A stretch of DNA of 9,200 nt from Mucilaginibacter sp. UBA4741 (lineage in GTDB: Bacteria > Bacteroidota > Bacteroidia > Sphingobacteriales > Sphingobacteriaceae), in contig DHIR01000132.1 of the NCBI GenBank assembly GCA_002403905.1, positions 1-9,200 on the forward strand, given 5' to 3'. The notes beneath the pieces are model-generated. The model worked only from the letters and a program-made list of their open reading frames with translations, was not told the origin of the DNA and ran no database searches. Both the position numbers and the translations under genes were made by a program. Below are positions 6,601-9,200 of the stretch, piece by piece (position 1 is the first letter of the stretch; every line of letters starts with the position of its first letter).

Positions 6601-9082
6601 GCAAATACCTTTGCCAAAAGCTATTTTCCAGGAAGGAGGTTTTACGTTAAGGGCGTATACCAACTGGATGCAGAATTTTGGCGAGGATTATATTTTTAGC
6701 CAGCGATTGTATTTGGCGGTGCCGTCCTCTAACACTTGGTTAGTCAAATCAGCGGCTACTATTGAAAAGGTTGCTGATCAGGACCAACTAAAAGTAAATA
6801 TCCAGCTCAATCGTTCTGATAACTTGGCATCGCCCCTCTCATTCCGAAAGGTTGAGGTAAAGATCTTTGATGACTGGCATTATATCTACAAAGAAACTAT
6901 GCAAACCGGCATTGACGGTTCGCTTAAATTCAGTCAGCCAGTAAAAGAGACGATGCTCAGCAAACAATTCAGGGTACAGATCACCAGCCTTGAAAAAGCA
7001 GATGGTAGTAAAGTGGTGCAAGTGCCGCTCAGCATTAATCGCAAGCAAAACATCGACCTGCAATTTTTGCCCGAGGGCGGCAATTTAGTTGCCGGGTTAA
7101 AGTCTGTTGTTGGTTTTAAAGCCATTGGCGAGGACGGTAAGGGCACACCCGTTGCAGGCGCTATTGTTGACAGTAAAGGTACGGAAGTAGTTAGTTTTAC
7201 TACGGTACATAATGGTATGGGTTCCTTAGAGTTTACACCAAGAGCCGGCGAAAAATATAGCGCACGATTAAACCAGCCGCTTGTTAAAAGTTTTGATCTG
7301 CCAAAAATAAGCGGTACAGGCACGGTCATGCATATCAACAACCCGGAACAGGGAGAAGCAATAACGGTGAGCCTGGCCGGATTAAGCACTTTAAGTACCG
7401 ATAGCGCCTGTTACCTTATCGGCACGTCAAGGGGTGTGGTGTACTATTCGCAAAAAGTTGATTTGGGTAAACCAACGCTTACTATCGACAAAAAACTATT
7501 CCCATCAGGCATTGCAAGGATCGCTTTATTTAAAGGCAAACGACCACTTAATGAACGCGCGGTATTTATTGACAATAACGACCAGCTAAGCATCAAAATA
7601 ACGCCTGATAAGGCCACCTTCCGTAAACGTGATAGTGTTGGTTTAGAGATAGAAGTAAAAGACAAAAGCGGCATCCCGGTGCAGGGTAATTTCTCGCTTG
7701 CTGTTACTGACGACTCGCAGGTTAGGGCGGATAGTGTGGGTAATTATGGTATCGCGGCCAGTTTACTTATTAACTCGGAATTAAAGGGGCATGTAGAATC
7801 ACCTGGTTATTACATCAACCGAAAAGATAAACAGGCCTGGCAGGATCTGGATAACCTGATGCTAACCCAGGGTTGGACGGGTTACGACTGGAGGGATATC
7901 TTTGCCCCCGCAAAACCGCCGAAATTTGAAATGCAAACAGAGTTTAAAGTTAAGGGGCAGGTTACTAATCTTTTTAAAAAGCCAATACCCAATGCTTCAG
8001 TATTGATCTCATCGCAAAAACCACAGTTTGTTACTACAGTTACCGCCGACGAACAAGGCAGATATGAATTTAAAGACCTGCCGCAAATTGACAGCGGATC
8101 ATTCTTTATACAGGCCAGTAAAGCCAACGGCAAAAAAATGAGCTTTGGCGATGTAAGTGTCGATAAATTCAGGGCACCTATTATACCGGAAACTTTAAAT
8201 AATCCAATAATGCCTTGGTATATTAATAGCGATAGCATACAGATAAACTATGTTAAACGCAAAAGCGAAAAAGATGATGAAAGGTTTACCGGCCACCTAT
8301 TAAAACAAGTTGATATTAAAGCTACAAAGTTTCCTAAAGGTTCACTGCTTTACGGTGTCGACCTGGCATTTGATGAGAAGGAGATCAAAGCTTCGGCGGT
8401 GATGAGCCTTTATGAGCTGTTAAAACAAAAATTGCCCGGGCTAAAAATAGAAGTTATCGATCAACTACCATCATTAGTACTTAATAACTATTTTGTAAAC
8501 ATTTATGTTGATGGTAAAGCGTTACCCATTATTGTAGACCCACATCCCACTATAGAGGAATTGAAGGATGAGTTAAACCAATTTCAGGTAGCAACTTTTA
8601 AACGTCTGGGGTTTTTCTTTCCGCATACTCAATCAGATGGTATGGTCGGTAAACATTTGTCAGATGCTGAAGATAAACTATTGGAAAATGGATCGTTGAT
8701 GTATTTGGCTGAACGAGCATATGTAAGACCAATGAAAATAAAAGGGATAGTATATGTGGTGGTGGTAACAGGAAATGGTGCAGGCTGGTTTAGAAATAGG
8801 GCGCCAAACGCCATAACTTACCGCCCATTACCAATACTTTATCCGCAGCAGTTTTATAGCCCTAAATACAATGTTAAAGTACCGGTTGCAACGTCTGATT
8901 TCCGGTCGACATTATACTGGGAACCTAACATTACCACCGACCAAAATGGCAAGGCAAAGGTGTCATTTTATACATCGGATATTGAAGAAAAGTACACTAT
9001 AAAAGTGTCGGGCATTGGTGCGAACGGGGCAATTGGGGATGGGAGTTTGAAACTTAACCAGGCAAAATATGAAGCTAATTAA
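3605..9082 (+). CDS. Giant two-module MG2 / carboxypeptidase-regulatory / plug-like envelope protein, paralog 2 (complete)
   Basis: This gene encodes 1825 residues. The start is firm: an in-frame TGA at 3584-3586 lies 21 nt upstream with no other start codon between. Residues 1-25 are signal-like (two lysines near the N-terminus, then a Leu-rich core); C15 lies inside the core and lacks a lipobox, so a lipoprotein is unlikely. Module A: MG2-like about 45-150, further sandwiches 155-515 (including FFPESGNL at 262), LDNLMLTQG at 526, carboxypeptidase-regulatory-like 557-625, LREVRIKA then plug-like 681-803, and FYSPRY at 829 with YWNP at 851. Module B repeats this order: MG2-like 934-1045, sandwiches to about 1400, LDNLMLTQG at 1415, regulatory-like 1445-1505, plug-like 1566-1722, FYSPKY at 1750, YWEP at 1771. 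There is no transmembrane barrel after the plug-like parts, no CxEQ thioester, and only two cysteines (15 and 1269). Such single-module proteins are familiar in Bacteroidota as uncharacterised plug- or MG2-domain proteins; here two are fused. The biochemical role is not known. Confidence 0.95.
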   Translation: MKLINKLPVKLGLFCLMLLLLAFIPTDEDPLAKIVASLQRWTDTIPQEKVYLHMDKPYYALGDTIWFKGYVTIGSRHQLSALSGSLYVDLITEKDSIVRSLKLPITSGMVVGNFILGDDFKEGSYRIRSYTQWMRNAGEDYFFDRTFTVGNVANSNIVTKADYQYKDIDGKPVLTATLNYTTDDGKPLAGKDVHYQIMINKRVAWSTSAKTDPQGNIAVRISNENHVDLSGAYITTTIDNNKNTITRDFPIKASLAQTDVQFFPESGNLVNGIASRIAFKAVGVDGLGVAVKGKIVDDANNQVTEFESFHAGMGSFLLRPEVGKIYSANIVFADGTTKTIVLPKAIDDGYVLSVYQPNKDSILIRINTKQPATPQSVNLIAHTNGETIFASPIKIEKAVTSIWLDKKSFPTGIAQFTIFNNNGDPLNERLAFIRSNDLMQLGIKTVKSNYKSKERVLVNLSAKDSKNKPTFGNFSVTVIDESKVPVDENAESTIFSNILLTSDLKGYVEKPNYYFTAETDEVNKALDNLMLTQGYRRFSWKELNSLTNTKPAFPAEGLGVNISGKVTTLGAKPVPNANVMLLSVKAGVTKGTTTDADGRFKFDGIFMTDSIKFSVQARTAKNSDKVKIILDSIPKIHVSKNKNIGDVSTNINGTLKAYLDNGKKEDDINEKLGRLDQVHRLREVRIKAKKVEVPLIHAAQGPMSIPDFAAEQTYYMKNTENIVLIGMALQNELRGIQFKTYGNSVMYPFLRKFGHLSPMTIVLDGRQLDAREAEGMFDGSQLDPTEIYKIQTAGPLFYIYTKPESEKRKRYNPSIVNITPKGFNKVREFYSPRYDRPGNADKLPDLRTTIYWNPYLKTGVDGKTSFNYFNADGPGTYKVIVEGINAAGELGRQVYRYTVDGDQASAATNALPAVDNNLALITAPLDSFNKRLPVEKVYLHLDKPYYNIGDTLWFKSYLVDRVNMTPSHLSGLLYVELDNDSSEMVRRISIPIKDGMGWGQIPLPKAIFQEGGFTLRAYTNWMQNFGEDYIFSQRLYLAVPSSNTWLVKSAATIEKVADQDQLKVNIQLNRSDNLASPLSFRKVEVKIFDDWHYIYKETMQTGIDGSLKFSQPVKETMLSKQFRVQITSLEKADGSKVVQVPLSINRKQNIDLQFLPEGGNLVAGLKSVVGFKAIGEDGKGTPVAGAIVDSKGTEVVSFTTVHNGMGSLEFTPRAGEKYSARLNQPLVKSFDLPKISGTGTVMHINNPEQGEAITVSLAGLSTLSTDSACYLIGTSRGVVYYSQKVDLGKPTLTIDKKLFPSGIARIALFKGKRPLNERAVFIDNNDQLSIKITPDKATFRKRDSVGLEIEVKDKSGIPVQGNFSLAVTDDSQVRADSVGNYGIAASLLINSELKGHVESPGYYINRKDKQAWQDLDNLMLTQGWTGYDWRDIFAPAKPPKFEMQTEFKVKGQVTNLFKKPIPNASVLISSQKPQFVTTVTADEQGRYEFKDLPQIDSGSFFIQASKANGKKMSFGDVSVDKFRAPIIPETLNNPIMPWYINSDSIQINYVKRKSEKDDERFTGHLLKQVDIKATKFPKGSLLYGVDLAFDEKEIKASAVMSLYELLKQKLPGLKIEVIDQLPSLVLNNYFVNIYVDGKALPIIVDPHPTIEELKDELNQFQVATFKRLGFFFPHTQSDGMVGKHLSDAEDKLLENGSLMYLAERAYVRPMKIKGIVYVVVVTGNGAGWFRNRAPNAITYRPLPILYPQQFYSPKYNVKVPVATSDFRSTLYWEPNITTDQNGKAKVSFYTSDIEEKYTIKVSGIGANGAIGDGSLKLNQAKYEAN
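3737..6304 (+). repeat. Module A of gene 2 (intragenic protein repeat, first unit)
   Basis: Residues 45-900 form the first of two homologous modules. Landmarks shared with module B in the same order are EKVYLHMDKPYY (48-59), GDTIWFK (62-68), FFPESGNL (262-269), PLNER (425-429), LDNLMLTQG (526-534), a regulatory-like domain with TTDADGRF (593-600), LREVRIKA (681-688), a DG-containing plug-like segment (764-765), and FYSPRY (829-834) leading to YWNP. Similarity to module B is clear at protein level but much lower than the gene 1 to gene 2 similarity, so the module duplication and fusion predates the gene duplication. Boundaries are approximate. Confidence 0.8.
5645..6010 (+). other. Variable plug-like cassette, module A of gene 2
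   Basis: This is the counterpart of 34-435, residues 681-802. MTIVLDGRQLD (759-769) and EGMFDGSQLDPTE (774-786) are well conserved against gene 1, whereas the loop after ALQNEL (residues 734-757) and the segment just before YIYTK (791-797) differ in sequence and are shorter. There is no receptor barrel downstream; the chain continues into a sandwich domain and module B. Confidence 0.55.
6368..9079 (+). repeat. Module B of gene 2 (intragenic protein repeat, second unit)
   Basis: Residues 922-1825 repeat the module A order: EKVYLHLDKPYY (935-946), GDTLWFK (949-955), FLPEGGNL (1154-1161), PLNER (1314-1318), LDNLMLTQG (1415-1423), regulatory-like domain with VTADEQGRYEF (1479-1489), LKQVDIKA (1566-1573), plug-like segment with the VDG turn (1635-1637), and FYSPKY (1750-1755) leading to YWEP. 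A Thr/Ala-containing linker of about 20 residues (901-921) joins the modules. The equivalent module in gene 1 spans about 784-3615. Boundaries are approximate. Confidence 0.8.
8300..8791 (+). other. Strongly divergent plug-like cassette, module B of gene 2
   Basis: Residues 1566-1729 are the counterpart of 2719-3327. Shared landmarks are IKASAVMSLYELLKQKLPG (1594-1612), NIYVDGK (1632-1638), DELNQF (1655-1660) and the closing VYVVVVTGNG (1716-1725). The segment from 1667 to 1712 has no obvious counterpart in gene 1 and lacks the Pro-rich insert. The flanking scaffold returns abruptly to near identity at RNRAPNA. Confidence 0.55.
9048..9082 (+). promoter_or_regulatory. Gene 2 / gene 3 overlapping stop-start junction, a copy of the previous junction
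   Basis: This stretch equals 3584-3618 at 33 of 35 positions: same upstream TGA, same AGG six nt before the ATG, same 14-nt overlap of ATG (9069) and TAA (9080-9082). The two differences lie in the A-rich spacer. Preservation of the exact geometry at both junctions supports a functional coupling element or recent duplication of the whole gene unit. No promoter- or terminator-like structure is seen here. Confidence 0.7.
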
Positions 9083-9200
9083 CAAATTACCCATCAAGCT
9101 CGGGCTATTTTGTTCGATGCTATTGTTATTAGCTTTTATACCCCGGGATGAAGATCCCTTAGTTAAAATTGTTGCCTCCTTACAGCGCTGGACAGATACC
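9069..9200 (+). CDS. Start of a third tandem paralog (3' end outside window)
   Basis: An ATG at 9069 opens a frame that stays open to the window edge for 44 codons. The encoded N-terminus begins MKLINKLPIKLGLFCSML and matches the N-terminus of gene 2 at 40 of 44 residues; by my hand count the DNA matches at 115 of 132 positions. Many of the differences are synonymous, as expected for a coding copy under selection rather than decayed debris. The start is fixed by an in-frame TGA at 9048-9050 with no alternative start between. It carries the same signal-like Leu-rich core and the LQRWTDT stretch that precedes the first MG2-like domain in gene 2. It overlaps the gene 2 stop by 14 nt. Whether it is full length cannot be seen. 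Confidence 0.9.
   Translation, partial: MKLINKLPIKLGLFCSMLLLLAFIPRDEDPLVKIVASLQRWTDT

Larger units (their letters stand above)
5612..9200 (+). repeat. Tandem gene-scale direct repeat, right copy
   Basis: This block, from gene 2 residue 670 through the first 44 codons of gene 3, is the counterpart of 1-3736. Exactly shared DNA runs include 6137-6177 (41 bp, equal to 562-602), 6215-6249 (35 bp, equal to 640-674), 6869-6897 (29 bp, equal to 1282-1310), and 8831-8875 with one mismatch (equal to 3367-3411). Between these runs many third-codon positions differ, so the copies are not recent identical duplicates across their whole length. Confidence 0.9.

Noticed and set aside
9000..9079. Type IX secretion C-terminal sorting domain on gene 2
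   Set aside because: The C-terminus is the end of a macroglobulin-like sandwich finishing in GSLKLNQAKYEAN; I see no recognisable T9SS C-terminal motif.

Overview
The window is wall-to-wall coding sequence on the + strand and holds parts of at least three very large, tandemly arranged paralogous genes. Gene 1 enters from the left edge without its 5' end (1-3618). Gene 2 is complete (3605-9082, 1825 residues). Gene 3 starts at 9069 and runs off the right edge with its first 44 codons visible. There is no intergenic DNA: each gene overlaps the next by exactly 14 bp at a nearly identical junction, so the three genes occupy frames 1, 2 and 3 in turn. I see no RNA gene, IS element, CRISPR array, terminator or promoter, and the minus-strand ORFs look like shadows.

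The moderate GC, A-rich sequence ahead of the start codons, and domain types (MG2-like macroglobulin domains, carboxypeptidase-regulatory-like beta-sandwiches, TonB-receptor plug-like segments without a barrel) suggest a Bacteroidota genome, probably Sphingobacteriales (Mucilaginibacter or Pedobacter type). That assignment is inference from protein style, not from a marker gene.

Each polypeptide is a head-to-tail fusion of two related modules of about 850-900 residues. The order in each module is MG2-like domain (signature EKVYLHxDKPYY...GDTxWFK), several further beta-sandwich segments, an LDNLMLTQG motif, a carboxypeptidase-regulatory-like domain, a plug-like segment, and a C-terminal sandwich (FYSPxY...YWxP...GKxxxxF). 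Gene 2 begins with a hydrophobic signal-type N-terminus, so the products are probably exported to the cell envelope. No CGEQ-type thioester is present and cysteines are almost absent.

The most notable pattern is uneven divergence between genes 1 and 2. The scaffold is nearly collinear, with only 4- and 2-residue indels, but both plug-like segments differ strongly in sequence and length (about 12 residues in module A, 39 in module B). Identical DNA stretches up to 41 bp lie in the scaffold. This looks like a co-expressed array with a homogenised scaffold carrying variable recognition-like cassettes. The function is unknown; a ligand- or partner-binding surface repertoire is a hypothesis only.
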